Part shown: positions 43,288 to 51,901 of the stretch, one piece after another
How the letters are laid out: each line of letters opens with the position of its first letter
Position numbering within the stretch: position 1 is the stretch's first letter
From: QWHO01 sp039809865
GTDB lineage: Bacteria; Vulcanimicrobiota; Xenobia; Xenobiales; QWHO01
NCBI GenBank assembly: GCA_039809865.1
Contig: JBDHVW010000018.1
Location: 38,314 to 102,313, forward strand
Length of the DNA stretch: 64,000 nt
Direction of reading: 5' to 3'
Made by a program: the position numbers and the translations under genes
The notes under the pieces: generated by a model
What the model was told of the DNA's origin: nothing
Databases searched by the model: none
What the model saw: the letters and a program-made list of their open reading frames with translations, nothing else

Positions 43288-45218
43288 AAGACCGGCTCTA
43301 CCGCACCATGCGGACCATCCGGCGCTTCGAGGAAAAGCTGCTCGAGCTCTTCGCCACGGGCCAGGTGCACGGCACCACCCACGCCTGTATCGGACAGGAG
43401 CACATCTCGGCCGGATTGTTCGCCCATCTCGGTTCCGATGACCTGGTGTTTTCCAACCATCGCTGCCACGGTCACTACCTCGCCCACCAGCGCGATCCGG
43501 ACGGCTTGATGGCGGAGCTGCTCGGGCGCGCCACCGGGACGTGCGGTGGAGTAGGCGGAAGCCAGCATCTGCACCGCGGAAACTTCTATTCCAACGGGGT
43601 CCAGGGTGGCATCGTGCCCGCGGCCCTCGGGATGGCGCTGGCCGAGCGCCTCAAGGGCGAGCAGCAGGCGATCGCGGTGGTCTTCCTGGGCGACGGAACT
43701 CTCGGGCAGGGGCAGGTCTACGAATCCTTCAACCTGGCCTCTCTCTGGAAGCTCCCCGTGCTGTTCGTCATCGAGCACAACCAGTGGAGCCAGAGCACTC
43801 CCTCCCACCTCCAGATCGCCGGTGAGGTGGCCGCTCGTCCGCACGCGTTCGGGATCGAGGTGCTCGAGGTCAGCTCGAATCGGATCTCGGAGAGCTACGA
43901 GACCGCGGGTCTGGCGGTGGAGCGCGTCCGCAACCAGAGACGCCCCCAGGCGCTCCTCTACCACACGTTCCGGCTCTGCTCGCACTCGCGCAGCGATGAC
44001 GGTCGGCCTCCGGAAGTCATCGAGCCCTGGCGGGCGCTCGACCCGCTCGGACTCGAGCGCGAGGCGGCCTGGGACTCCATCGACGCCGAAGTCGAGCTCG
44101 AGCTCGAGCAGGTTCTCCAGCGGGCCCGCGCGGCGCCCGTGGCGAGCGTGCTGCCCCCCGAGCGCCTGCCGGGACCTTCCCGCGCCCTGGCCGGCTCCTC
44201 GAAGGACGGCGAGAAAGTCGTGAGCTGCCTCAACCGCGGCCTGCACCGATTGCTGCGCGAGGATCCGCGCGCCTACGTGCTGGGGATGGACATCCTGGAT
44301 CCCTACGGGGGCGCCTTCAAAGTGGAGAAGGGTCTCTCCACCGCGTTTCCAGAACGGGTGCTGCCCACGCCGGTCAGCGAAATGTCCCTCACCGGCCTTT
44401 GCGGCGGCATGGCCCTACGCGGGCTGCGTCCGGTGCTGCAGATCATGTTCGGCGACTTCACCACCCTCGCCGTGGAGCCGCTGGTCAACTACATCGCCAA
44501 GTACCGCGGGATGTACAATGACCAGGTGCGCTGCCCCGTCACGGTGCGGGCCGCCATGGGCGGATATCGGGGCTACGGCCCCACCCACAGCCAGAGTCTG
44601 GAGAAGCTCCTGCTCGGCATCCCCGACCTCCAGGTGGTGGCCTTGAGCGCGTTTCATGACCCGGAATCGCTGCTGCTGACCGCGGTGGCGGACGACAACC
44701 CCGTCCTCCTGGTCGAGAATAAGGCGCTTTATGCGCGCAGCCTGCGGCTGGCGGACGACGAGGGCTGGTGCGGAGCGTTCCAGGTACAGACCGAGGGGGG
44801 GGCCTATCCCGCCGTTCGTCTCTCGCCCACGGGATTTCGTCCGGGCGAGCTGGTGCTGGCCACCTACGGAGGTCTGGCCGAGCTGGCGGCCGAGGCGGCC
44901 GAGGCGCTGCTGGTCGAGCACGAGATGGCGGTCGAGGTCGTGGTCTTCGCGCAGCTGGCGCCGCTGGACGTGAGCTGTCTTGAAGGACCCCTGAAGCGTT
45001 CCTCGGGTCGTCTCCTGACGGCGGAAGAAGGTACCCGGCCCTCGGGCTGGGGGGCCGAGGTGCTGGCCCGTTGCGCGGAGGTCGGCTGGCTGCGCCGCGG
45101 TCAAAGGGTGGGCGCGCGTCCCGCCATCATCCCCTCGGCGCGCGAGCTGGAGGCGCTGGTCTTGCCCCAGGTCGGCGACCTGGTGCAGGCGGCGCTGGAC
45201 TTCCGGGGCCGGGCGTGA
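43284..45218 (+). CDS. 2-oxo acid dehydrogenase-type E1, fused alpha and beta subunits
   Basis: The 644-residue TPP-dependent protein joins E1 alpha and E1 beta. The alpha half (about 1-300) has IRRFEEKLLELF, HYLAHQRDP, GGVGGSQHLH and the TPP/Mg motif GDGTLGQGQVYESFNLASLW with EHNQWSQS. The beta half (from about 330) has the glutamate region PVSEMSLTGLCGGMAL, QIMFGDFTTLAVEPLVN and GPTHSQSLEKLLLG. The TTG start at 43284 overlaps the stop of the lipoyl fusion (TTGA); the next ATG, at 43308, would cut the first helix. Coupling strongly suggests it acylates the lipoyl arm of that protein. Its 2-oxo acid is unknown, and no E3 gene is adjacent. Confidence 0.9.
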   Translation: MKDRLYRTMRTIRRFEEKLLELFATGQVHGTTHACIGQEHISAGLFAHLGSDDLVFSNHRCHGHYLAHQRDPDGLMAELLGRATGTCGGVGGSQHLHRGNFYSNGVQGGIVPAALGMALAERLKGEQQAIAVVFLGDGTLGQGQVYESFNLASLWKLPVLFVIEHNQWSQSTPSHLQIAGEVAARPHAFGIEVLEVSSNRISESYETAGLAVERVRNQRRPQALLYHTFRLCSHSRSDDGRPPEVIEPWRALDPLGLEREAAWDSIDAEVELELEQVLQRARAAPVASVLPPERLPGPSRALAGSSKDGEKVVSCLNRGLHRLLREDPRAYVLGMDILDPYGGAFKVEKGLSTAFPERVLPTPVSEMSLTGLCGGMALRGLRPVLQIMFGDFTTLAVEPLVNYIAKYRGMYNDQVRCPVTVRAAMGGYRGYGPTHSQSLEKLLLGIPDLQVVALSAFHDPESLLLTAVADDNPVLLVENKALYARSLRLADDEGWCGAFQVQTEGGAYPAVRLSPTGFRPGELVLATYGGLAELAAEAAEALLVEHEMAVEVVVFAQLAPLDVSCLEGPLKRSSGRLLTAEEGTRPSGWGAEVLARCAEVGWLRRGQRVGARPAIIPSARELEALVLPQVGDLVQAALDFRGRA

Positions 45219-45231
45219 TAGCCTGTCGGCG

Positions 45232-45595
45232 GGTCTGGAGCAGGCCGGGTGACCGCGGCCGCCTGGCGGCTGAGGAAAGTCCGGGCTCCGCAGGGCAGGG
45301 CGCTGGGTAACTCCCAGTAGGGGCGACCCTCAGGATAGTGCCACAGAAATGTTGACCGCCGGTTTCGGCCGGTAAGGGTGCAACGGTGGGGTAAGAGCCC
45401 ACCAGCAGTGCGGTGACGCACTGGCTAGGTAAACCCCGCTCGGAGCAAGACAGGCGAGGACAGGCCGTAGGGCCTCTGGCGGCCCGTCAGAATCCTCCCG
45501 AAAGTCGCTGGAGCTGCACGGAAACGCGCAGCCTAGATAGATGGTCACCGTCGTTTCGACGACACAGAACCCGGCTTACAGGCCTGCTCTAGACC
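45232..45595 (+). ncRNA. rnpB: RNase P RNA, bacterial type A
   Basis: The catalytic RNA that trims tRNA 5' ends. The hallmark GAGGAAAGTCCGGGCTCC is at about 45272-45289, AGTGCCACAGAAA near 45339, GTAAGGGTGCAACGGTGG with GTAAGAGCCCACC near 45373-45403, and TAGATAGATG plus ACAGAACCCGGCTTA near the 3' end. The ends are set by the P1 helix: GGTCTGGAGCAGGCC (45232-45246) pairs with GGCCTGCTCTAGACC (45581-45595) with one wobble. It begins 13 bases after the E1 stop. Confidence 0.96.
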
Positions 45596-46704
45596 TCTTC
45601 TTTCGCCGAGCCGTAATGGTAGCGGATCGTGCGCGCCAGCCAGCGAGCCGTATCTTCGTCGCCCAGCCGGCGGGTGATGATGGTCTCGTCCGAGATGAGC
45701 TGCAAGAAATAGCCGCGCGACGACTCCCGCACCGAGATCTGCTCGAGATGCCGGGTGGGAATGCTCACCTGCCGCGTCGGCAGCCCCCACAAGAGCTGGC
45801 GCCACACGACTTTGTCGGCCTTGAGCCAGAACTCGTGGCGCAGACCGGCCAGAAACAAGAGGAACAACACCAGGAGCCCGCACTGAATAAAGAGGGGCTT
45901 GTAATCGTTGTTAGCGTGCATGATGTCGAAGAAAGACCGGGGGGGGACGCCCTCCGCGCCGCTCTTGAAAGGCAGGAACTCGGCGGCCAGCACCAGGCCG
46001 AATCCAACCAGCACCTCGCTGAAGAGGTTGCGGTTGAAGGAGCGCCAGGTGAGAATCTTGTCTGCCCCCTCGCTCCGCACGCCAATGGTGGAGGGAACTT
46101 TCTCGTCCGGGGGTGTCCCCAGCAGAACCGGATAACGGGCCGCGCGCTCGGCGTAGGGCAAGTCGAGCTCCTCGGCCTGCAGGACCAGATCGCCGGTCTC
46201 GCGCGACTTCTCGACGATGGGGCAGCCGATCGCCTTGGCCAGGATCTCGGCCAGGATCCGGCTGTCCATCTGCTTGCCGGGGCGCCGATCCAACAGGTAG
46301 TTGTAGCGCCCGTCGACGAGGTGCACCTCGAACACGTCGGTGGGCTTGCCGCTGCGCTCCTCCTCCACGGTCCGCATGCGGATGCGGGGGGCCTCGTGCC
46401 AGTGGTAGATGAGGGGCCGCCGGAACATACCGTCGCGCAGCCGCAGCTCCCCGCCCCCGAGCCGAAAGCTCTTGCGGGTGCCAAAGAGCAAGATCAGTCC
46501 GACCACGACCAGGCCCAGACCGATGAAGCCCCCCAACCGCCAGTCGAAGTTATAGGCGTGGATGAAGAGCTTGTTGATGATGTAGAAGGTCGGAACCGCC
46601 CCGACGATACCCAGGAAAATGAGAAAGATGGCCAGATCGCGATTGACGTCGCTGGGGATCAGCACGAAGACCTTCTGGTTGCGCTGGTAACGTTGGACAG
46701 CCAC
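45589..46704 (-). CDS. Membrane protein of unknown function, paired with the FlhB/FlhA-like fusion
   Basis: The 371-residue product has two hydrophobic helices near the N-terminus (LAIFLIFLGIVGAVPTFYII, GLGLVVVGLILLF), a soluble middle part of about 130 residues, two further helices (VGFGLVLAAEFLPF, FIQCGLLVLFLLFLAGL) and a C-terminal segment (WGLPTRQVSIPTRHLEQISV) that looks like a bacterial PH-type beta domain. I recognise no family. It starts with GTG one base after the stop of the upstream fusion gene, so the two are one unit. Its last 7 bases overlap the 3' strand of the RNase P P1 helix. Confidence 0.7.
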   Translation of the reverse strand: MAVQRYQRNQKVFVLIPSDVNRDLAIFLIFLGIVGAVPTFYIINKLFIHAYNFDWRLGGFIGLGLVVVGLILLFGTRKSFRLGGGELRLRDGMFRRPLIYHWHEAPRIRMRTVEEERSGKPTDVFEVHLVDGRYNYLLDRRPGKQMDSRILAEILAKAIGCPIVEKSRETGDLVLQAEELDLPYAERAARYPVLLGTPPDEKVPSTIGVRSEGADKILTWRSFNRNLFSEVLVGFGLVLAAEFLPFKSGAEGVPPRSFFDIMHANNDYKPLFIQCGLLVLFLLFLAGLRHEFWLKADKVVWRQLLWGLPTRQVSIPTRHLEQISVRESSRGYFLQLISDETIITRRLGDEDTARWLARTIRYHYGSAKEEV

Positions 46705-46705
46705 G

Positions 46706-47938
46706 CTAGGTTCCGATCAAGCCGAAGGTGCGCACTTCAGCCAGGGGCGCCACCTCGCTGTAAGCCAGCACGGCGACCATGGGGAAGGACGGCTCCAGCA
46801 GGCGGCGCAGGAAGCGCCGGGGACGGGGCGAGCAGAGCACCACCACGGGCACGCCGGCCTCACTGGCTCGCTGCAGTCCACGGGAGACCGAGGTGAGAAT
46901 CTTCAGGCTGGTGTCGAGGTCGAGATCCAGCCAGAGCGCCGAGCTCGACTCACGCAGCCCGGACAGGACAGACCGCTCCGCGCTCGGCTCGAGGATCAGC
47001 GCGTGCAGAATACCGTTGGGATCGCTGAACTTGGCGCACAGAAAGTGGGAGAAGCTGGCCCGGACGTATTCCGTCAGCTGATCGGGGTCCTGCGAGTGCC
47101 CCCTCACCTCGACCAGCGCCTCCAGAATGGAGACCAGGTCGCGGATGGAGATGCCCTCGCGCAGCAGGTTGCGCAGGATCACGCGCAGGCTGGTGAGCGA
47201 AAACCGGTTGGGGAAGAGCTCCTTCACGAGCCCCCCGTGGCTTTTGCGCAGATTATCCAGCAAGGCTTCGGTCTCGCGATAACCCAGCAGGCGCCAGGCG
47301 TTCTGCTCGACGGTGCGGGCGATGTCGCGCGCCAGCATGTCCAGGTCTTCGAACTCGCCCTGCGAGACGGGCACGTCGCGCAGGGCCACCCGATACTGGT
47401 TGGGCTCGAGGCCGGGGTCGATCGCCACGGCGATATCGCTCAAGATGATTCCCAGCTCCAGCTCCAGTCGAGGCGCGAGCGAGTGCAACAGCTCCTTGAA
47501 ACCCTCGGGCTCCTCGCGCAACAAAACCGTGACCCGGGCGACCTCGAGCTGAGCCAGGATCTGATCGACCTTGACCGCGAGACGCTTCTTGAGCGAAGCC
47601 GGGGGCTTGCCGACCGACTTGACCAGTCGCACCGGCGTCGGGCCGGGACGGGCGCGCTGGATGAGAGCCAGACACTGCGCCACCACGCGGTAGGCGGACT
47701 CGGGAATCTCTTCCTTTACCGGGAACTTGGCCAGCTCGACGTCTTCGGTGGGAGGGAGATCGACCAGGGGAAGGTTCATCTCCTGAGCGCACCAGAGCAG
47801 CTCTTCCACCTCTTTGTGGTTGACCGCGGCCAGCGTGATGGGAGTTTCGCCCGGGGTATAGGCGAGTACGGCGGCCTGCTCCATTCCTTGCAACAGCACC
47901 ACTTCCGCCTGACCCAGTACCTCTGGCGAGAAAGCCAC
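46706..47938 (-). CDS. Soluble fusion of FlhB-C-like and FlhA-C-like export-gate domains
   Basis: The 410-residue protein has no membrane helices. Residues about 20-92 match the cytoplasmic domain of FlhB/SctU after its autocleavage site: AAVLAYTPGETPITLAA, then AQEMNLPLVDLPP and IPESAYRVVAQCLALIQRAR. The NPTH cleavage motif itself is absent. Residues about 155 to the end match the cytoplasmic domain of FlhA/SctV: LELELGIIL, EPNQYRVALRDVPVSQGE, TEALLDNLRKSHGGLVKELF and LREGISIRDLVSILEALVE, with the subdomain after GE shortened. Type III export-gate functions need the membrane parts, so this must do something else or assist a distant apparatus. No other flagellar gene is in the window. It is coupled to an unknown membrane protein. 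Confidence 0.78.
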   Translation of the reverse strand: MAFSPEVLGQAEVVLLQGMEQAAVLAYTPGETPITLAAVNHKEVEELLWCAQEMNLPLVDLPPTEDVELAKFPVKEEIPESAYRVVAQCLALIQRARPGPTPVRLVKSVGKPPASLKKRLAVKVDQILAQLEVARVTVLLREEPEGFKELLHSLAPRLELELGIILSDIAVAIDPGLEPNQYRVALRDVPVSQGEFEDLDMLARDIARTVEQNAWRLLGYRETEALLDNLRKSHGGLVKELFPNRFSLTSLRVILRNLLREGISIRDLVSILEALVEVRGHSQDPDQLTEYVRASFSHFLCAKFSDPNGILHALILEPSAERSVLSGLRESSSALWLDLDLDTSLKILTSVSRGLQRASEAGVPVVVLCSPRPRRFLRRLLEPSFPMVAVLAYSEVAPLAEVRTFGLIGT

Positions 47939-48012
47939 GGCCCCCGGTTCTAAAAGCTTGAGCTAAATTCCTGCGGAGGGATCCCCTCTCATAAGCTGGA
48001 AAGCCCATTGCC

Positions 48013-49230
48013 ATGCGTTCCCTGGCTCTGCTCACGGTGCTGTTCTGCTGCCTGGCCGTAGCTCCCGGTTGCCAGAGCGTGCAACGGAGCCCCGACGAGG
48101 TGGTGTTGTGGACCGGCTTCGAAAACGAGCTGCCCACCTTGATCAAACTGGCCGATGACTTCTCGCGCCAGTCGGGCAAAAGGGTCCGCATCGTCAAGGT
48201 TCCCTTCCAGAGCCTGCAAAACAAGTACCTGATCGCCGCCCCGGCCGGACAGGGCCCGGACCTCCTGATCGGCCCCCAGGACTGGGTCGGCGTGCTGAGG
48301 ACGGCCGGGATGATCGAGCCCGTTCCGGCCGGGGTGGTTGCTCAGCCCAAAGATTTCATGCCGGTCACGCTCACCGCCATGACCTTCGAAGGGCAGCTCT
48401 ATGCCGTTCCCCTGGTGGCCCAGTGCGTGGCGCTCATCCGCAATCCCCAACTGGTGGCCACCTCTCCCCACAACCTGGAGGAGCTGATCAGTCTGGCTAA
48501 GCAGGCCCAGGTCGGTGACCATTACGGCTTCTACTATGGATTGAAGGACCTCTACTTCTCGTGGCCGTTCTTTGCCACCGAGGGGGCCTATCTCTTTGGC
48601 ACCACGCCGGACGGCAAGCTTGACCCGGCCAATCTGGGCCTGGACAACCCGGGCGCCGTCAAAGCGGGCGAGTATCTGCGCCGCCTGACCGCCGAGAACG
48701 TGATGCCCCCCGACGCCTCCAACGACCTGGCCCGCAGCCTCTACCTGGAGGGCCGGGCCGGAATGATCCTGAACGGCCCCTGGTTCCTCAAGGAGCTGCG
48801 CACGGCCAAAGTGCCCTACGTGATCGAGCCGGTTCCGGGAGTGGCTGATCAGCCGGCACCCTGCCTGGTCACGGTCGAGGGCGTCATGCTCAACAATCGT
48901 GCCGTGGCGCGCGAACCGGCCGTCGCCTTCATGAAGTTCCTGGCTCTCCCCGAGAGCCAGGAGCAGATCGCGCTGGCCTCGGGGCGCCCCCCGGCCAGCC
49001 TGGAGGCGCTGGCCCGCGCCGGCAAGGATCCCGTGGTGGGGCCCGATTTGCTGGCTTTTGCCCGGGTCGTGGACTTTGGGGTGCCGATGCCGAATCACCC
49101 GGCGGTGAGCGCCGTGTGGGAAGACATGAGTCAGGCCGTCGAGCTGATTACCAAGGGCGAGCCCGCGGGCGATCAGCTCCGACTGACCCGGGAGCGCGTC
49201 TCCAAGCGCATCAAGCAGATGATGGAATGA
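48013..49230 (+). CDS. Sugar ABC transporter substrate-binding lipoprotein
   Basis: The 405-residue protein has a lipoprotein signal peptide (MRSLALLTVLFCCLAVAPGC) and a MalE-type fold: VVLWTGFENELPTLIKLADD, GPDLLIGPQDWVGVL, LYAVPLVAQCVALIRNP and GRAGMILNGPWFLKEL. The substrate is probably a maltose- or trehalose-like oligosaccharide, not provable here. It is the first gene of a coupled SBP-permease-permease operon (ATGA overlap). It is divergent from the FlhB/FlhA-like fusion; the 74-base gap contains a small GAGGG/CCCTC dyad. Confidence 0.92.
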   Translation: MRSLALLTVLFCCLAVAPGCQSVQRSPDEVVLWTGFENELPTLIKLADDFSRQSGKRVRIVKVPFQSLQNKYLIAAPAGQGPDLLIGPQDWVGVLRTAGMIEPVPAGVVAQPKDFMPVTLTAMTFEGQLYAVPLVAQCVALIRNPQLVATSPHNLEELISLAKQAQVGDHYGFYYGLKDLYFSWPFFATEGAYLFGTTPDGKLDPANLGLDNPGAVKAGEYLRRLTAENVMPPDASNDLARSLYLEGRAGMILNGPWFLKELRTAKVPYVIEPVPGVADQPAPCLVTVEGVMLNNRAVAREPAVAFMKFLALPESQEQIALASGRPPASLEALARAGKDPVVGPDLLAFARVVDFGVPMPNHPAVSAVWEDMSQAVELITKGEPAGDQLRLTRERVSKRIKQMME

Positions 49231-50111
49231 AGAGCCGCCCGCTGTTGCCATACGCCTACATCGCACCGGCACTCATCTTGATGTCGGTGCTCTCGCTGTT
49301 GCCCAATCTCTACAGCGTCTACCTGGCGTTCACGAACTTCTCGCTCTACCATTATCAAGATTTCCGTTTCGTGGGTCTGCGCAATTTCATCACCATCTTG
49401 AGCGGAGACGAGGTGCGCGAGTTCGCCCGCGTGCTGGCCTGGACGCTCGTCTGGGCGGGCGGCTCGGTCGTGCTGAGCATCGGCATGGGTCTCTTCCTGG
49501 CGATGGGGCTGAACAAGCCCGAGATCCGCTTCCGCAACCTGTATCGGACGCTCTTCATCGTGCCCTGGGCCATTCCGGCCTTCATCTCGGTCTTGATGTG
49601 GCAGGGCTTGCTGAACTCCAACGAGGGCGCCATCAACGTGCTCACAGGCCTGAACATCCGCTGGCTGGACGACCCGTTCTGGGCCAAGATCTCGGTGCTG
49701 GTGGTCAACGTCTGGCTCGGCTTCCCGTTCATGATGACGGTCTGCCTGGGAGCGCTCCAATCCATTCCCAAAGAGCTCTACGAATCGGCCTCGGTGGATG
49801 GGGCGCCCGCCACCAAACAGTTCTTCAACATCACCTTGCCGATGATCCGCTCGGCGATGCTGCCGGTGCTGATCTCGAGCTTTGCCTTTAACTTCAACCA
49901 GTTTACCGCCATCTATCTGCTCACCAAGGGCGGGCCGGCCGTGAAGGGCAGCGCCGCCGGCGCCACCGACATCTTGATCACTTACTCCTACAAGCTCGCC
50001 TTCGGTCTCTACCAGTACGGCATGGCCTGTGCCTATGCGATCATCATCTTCCTGATCGTGGCCAGCCTGTCGGGTGTCAATTTCCGCCTCACGGGGGCGT
50101 ACGACGACTGA
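49227..50111 (+). CDS. Sugar ABC transporter permease, MalF type
   Basis: The 294-residue membrane protein has six helices and the permease EAA loop ALQSIPKELYESASVDGAPATK that contacts the ATPase (shown in part: PKELYESASVDGAP). The opening PYAYIAPALILMSVLSLLPN is typical of the MalF/UgpA group, but the large periplasmic loop of E. coli MalF is absent. The ATG overlaps the binding-protein stop, and its last base is the first base of the next ATG. Confidence 0.94.
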   Translation: MKSRPLLPYAYIAPALILMSVLSLLPNLYSVYLAFTNFSLYHYQDFRFVGLRNFITILSGDEVREFARVLAWTLVWAGGSVVLSIGMGLFLAMGLNKPEIRFRNLYRTLFIVPWAIPAFISVLMWQGLLNSNEGAINVLTGLNIRWLDDPFWAKISVLVVNVWLGFPFMMTVCLGALQSIPKELYESASVDGAPATKQFFNITLPMIRSAMLPVLISSFAFNFNQFTAIYLLTKGGPAVKGSAAGATDILITYSYKLAFGLYQYGMACAYAIIIFLIVASLSGVNFRLTGAYDD

Positions 50112-50944
50112 TGCGCTCGAGCAAGCTGAACATCGCCGTCTGGCAGATCGCGCTCACCCTGGCGCTGGCGGGGGTGCTCATGCCCGCCGTGCTGGTCTTC
50201 TTCGCCTCCATCAACCGCAACGCCACCCTGGTCTCGCGCAACCTGGTGCCGCCGCTCTCCGACTGGACGCTGGACAACTACCAGAACCTCCTGACCAACA
50301 CGCCTTTCCTTTCCTGGATGGGCAACACGCTGCTGGTCAGCTTCCTCTCCACCGCGATCGCGCTGCTGGTCACCACCCTGGCGGGTTACGCCTTCTCACG
50401 GTTCCGCTTTTACGGCCGCAAGAACGGCCTGCTGGTGATGATCTTGCTGCAGATGTTCCCGGCCGCCATGAGTATGGTGGCCGTCTTCCGCCTGCTCACC
50501 ACGATGGGACTCCTGAATAGTCTGACCGGTCTGGCGCTGGTCTACATCGGCGCCGGCATCCCCTTCAACTCGTGGATGATCAAGGGCTACGTCGACTCGC
50601 TGCCGCGCGAGCTCGAGGAGGCGGCCACCATCGACGGGGCCACCCCCACCCAGACCTTCCTGCAGATCATCCTGCCCCTGATGGGGCCGGTCCTGACGGT
50701 GGTGGCCGTCTTCAACTTCATCGCCCCCTACTCCGACTTCATCTTCCCCTCGGTGTTGCTCTTCGACGAGCAGCGCTACACGCTGGCGGTGGGGATGCAG
50801 GGGTTCGTCTCGGGAAATTTTTCAACCAACTGGACGCTCTTTGCCGCCGCGTCGATGCTGGGAAGCTTACCGATCCTGGTGATGTTCCTCGGTTTACAAA
50901 GATTTTTGGTTCAGGGTTTGACGCAAGGGGCTGTAAAGGGTTAG
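50111..50944 (+). CDS. Sugar ABC transporter permease, MalG type
   Basis: The 277-residue permease has six helices and the EAA loop PRELEEAATIDGATPTQTFL. Its N-terminus (WQIALTLALAGVLMPAVLVF) and DNYQNLL segment are typical of the MalG/UgpE group. It forms the channel with the preceding MalF-type protein. No malK-type ATPase is in the operon or window, so a shared ATPase encoded elsewhere is likely. Confidence 0.94.
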   Translation: MRSSKLNIAVWQIALTLALAGVLMPAVLVFFASINRNATLVSRNLVPPLSDWTLDNYQNLLTNTPFLSWMGNTLLVSFLSTAIALLVTTLAGYAFSRFRFYGRKNGLLVMILLQMFPAAMSMVAVFRLLTTMGLLNSLTGLALVYIGAGIPFNSWMIKGYVDSLPRELEEAATIDGATPTQTFLQIILPLMGPVLTVVAVFNFIAPYSDFIFPSVLLFDEQRYTLAVGMQGFVSGNFSTNWTLFAAASMLGSLPILVMFLGLQRFLVQGLTQGAVKG

Positions 50945-50995
50945 GATTCGCCGGACCGAAACCTTTCTAAGCCGAAACTTGGAGCTGATTCAACC

Positions 50996-51892
50996 GTGAA
51001 AACTAACCGCTGGCTGGCTTTAGGCCTGCTCATGCTCGCTCTCTTGATCCCGGCGCGTGCCGATCAGAACGCCAACCCCAGCATGGAAGGGCCCGTGGGC
51101 GCCTTCTTCGCCCAGAAATGGGATGACGCGATCACCGGGTTCGAGGCCATTCTGGCCCAGGACCCCCAGAACACGATGGCCATGGCCTTCTATCTGGACG
51201 CCTACTTTCACAAGCGCGACATCAACGGCGTGATCAACAAGATCGAGCAACAGGCCGTCTCCGGCGGCGACTCGCCGGTGCTGCAGTCGCACCTGGGCAT
51301 GGCCTACTTCCTGCGCGGCCGCATCATGCCGAACGTCCTCGAAGAGGCCCTCTCCGAGTTCAAGCAGGCTCTGAAGGACGACCCCAACCAGCCGATGGCC
51401 CACTGCGGCATGGGCCTGGTCTACTTCCAGAAGCGCATGATGCCCCGTGCCAAGGGCTACTTCATCAAAGCGCTGCGCCTGAACCCGCACGACACGATGG
51501 CGATGGAGCAGCTGGGCAACATCCTGCTGGTGGACGAGAAGAAGCCCGAGGACGCCCTGCAGCTGTTCCAGCGCATCAACGCCGAGCTGCCTAACTACCC
51601 GGATGGCTATTACTACACCGGCTCGAGCTACTTCGACCTGGGCCAGTACGACCAGGCCGTGGCCAACCTGCTGAAAGCGCTGGAGCTCGACCCCGCCGGA
51701 ATCACGATGGGTTACGACTCGGCCTGCCTGCTGGGCGACTGTTACATGAAGCTGAACCGCTTCCCCGAGGCCATCACGGCCTACGAAGCGGCCAAGAAGA
51801 TTCAGCCCGACAGCCAGTACGCCGCCATCAAGATCAAGAAAGCCAAGCAGGGCGGCGGCGACAAGGACACTCGCACGAGCGAGACCAAGTAG
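50996..51892 (+). CDS. Secreted tetratricopeptide-repeat protein
   Basis: The 298-residue protein has a signal peptide (TNRWLALGLLMLALLIPARA) and five to six TPR units, for example FFAQKWDDAITGFEAILAQD, MAHCGMGLVYFQKRM, and YTGSSYFDLGQYDQAVANLL. It ends in a Lys-rich tail. TPR proteins are scaffolds for protein complexes; the partner is unknown. The GTG start at 50996 lies 51 bases after the permease, and GGAG is present 12-15 bases upstream. Its 3' end is 9 bases from the convergent recR. Confidence 0.85.
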   Translation: MKTNRWLALGLLMLALLIPARADQNANPSMEGPVGAFFAQKWDDAITGFEAILAQDPQNTMAMAFYLDAYFHKRDINGVINKIEQQAVSGGDSPVLQSHLGMAYFLRGRIMPNVLEEALSEFKQALKDDPNQPMAHCGMGLVYFQKRMMPRAKGYFIKALRLNPHDTMAMEQLGNILLVDEKKPEDALQLFQRINAELPNYPDGYYYTGSSYFDLGQYDQAVANLLKALELDPAGITMGYDSACLLGDCYMKLNRFPEAITAYEAAKKIQPDSQYAAIKIKKAKQGGGDKDTRTSETK

Positions 51893-51901
51893 GCTGGGGG
51901 C

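Noticed and set aside
46706..47938. Reading the FlhB/FlhA-like fusion as a simple pseudogene of flhA
   Set aside because: The frame is intact over 410 codons, joins two different gate domains in a sensible order and is coupled to a neighbour, so decay alone does not explain it.
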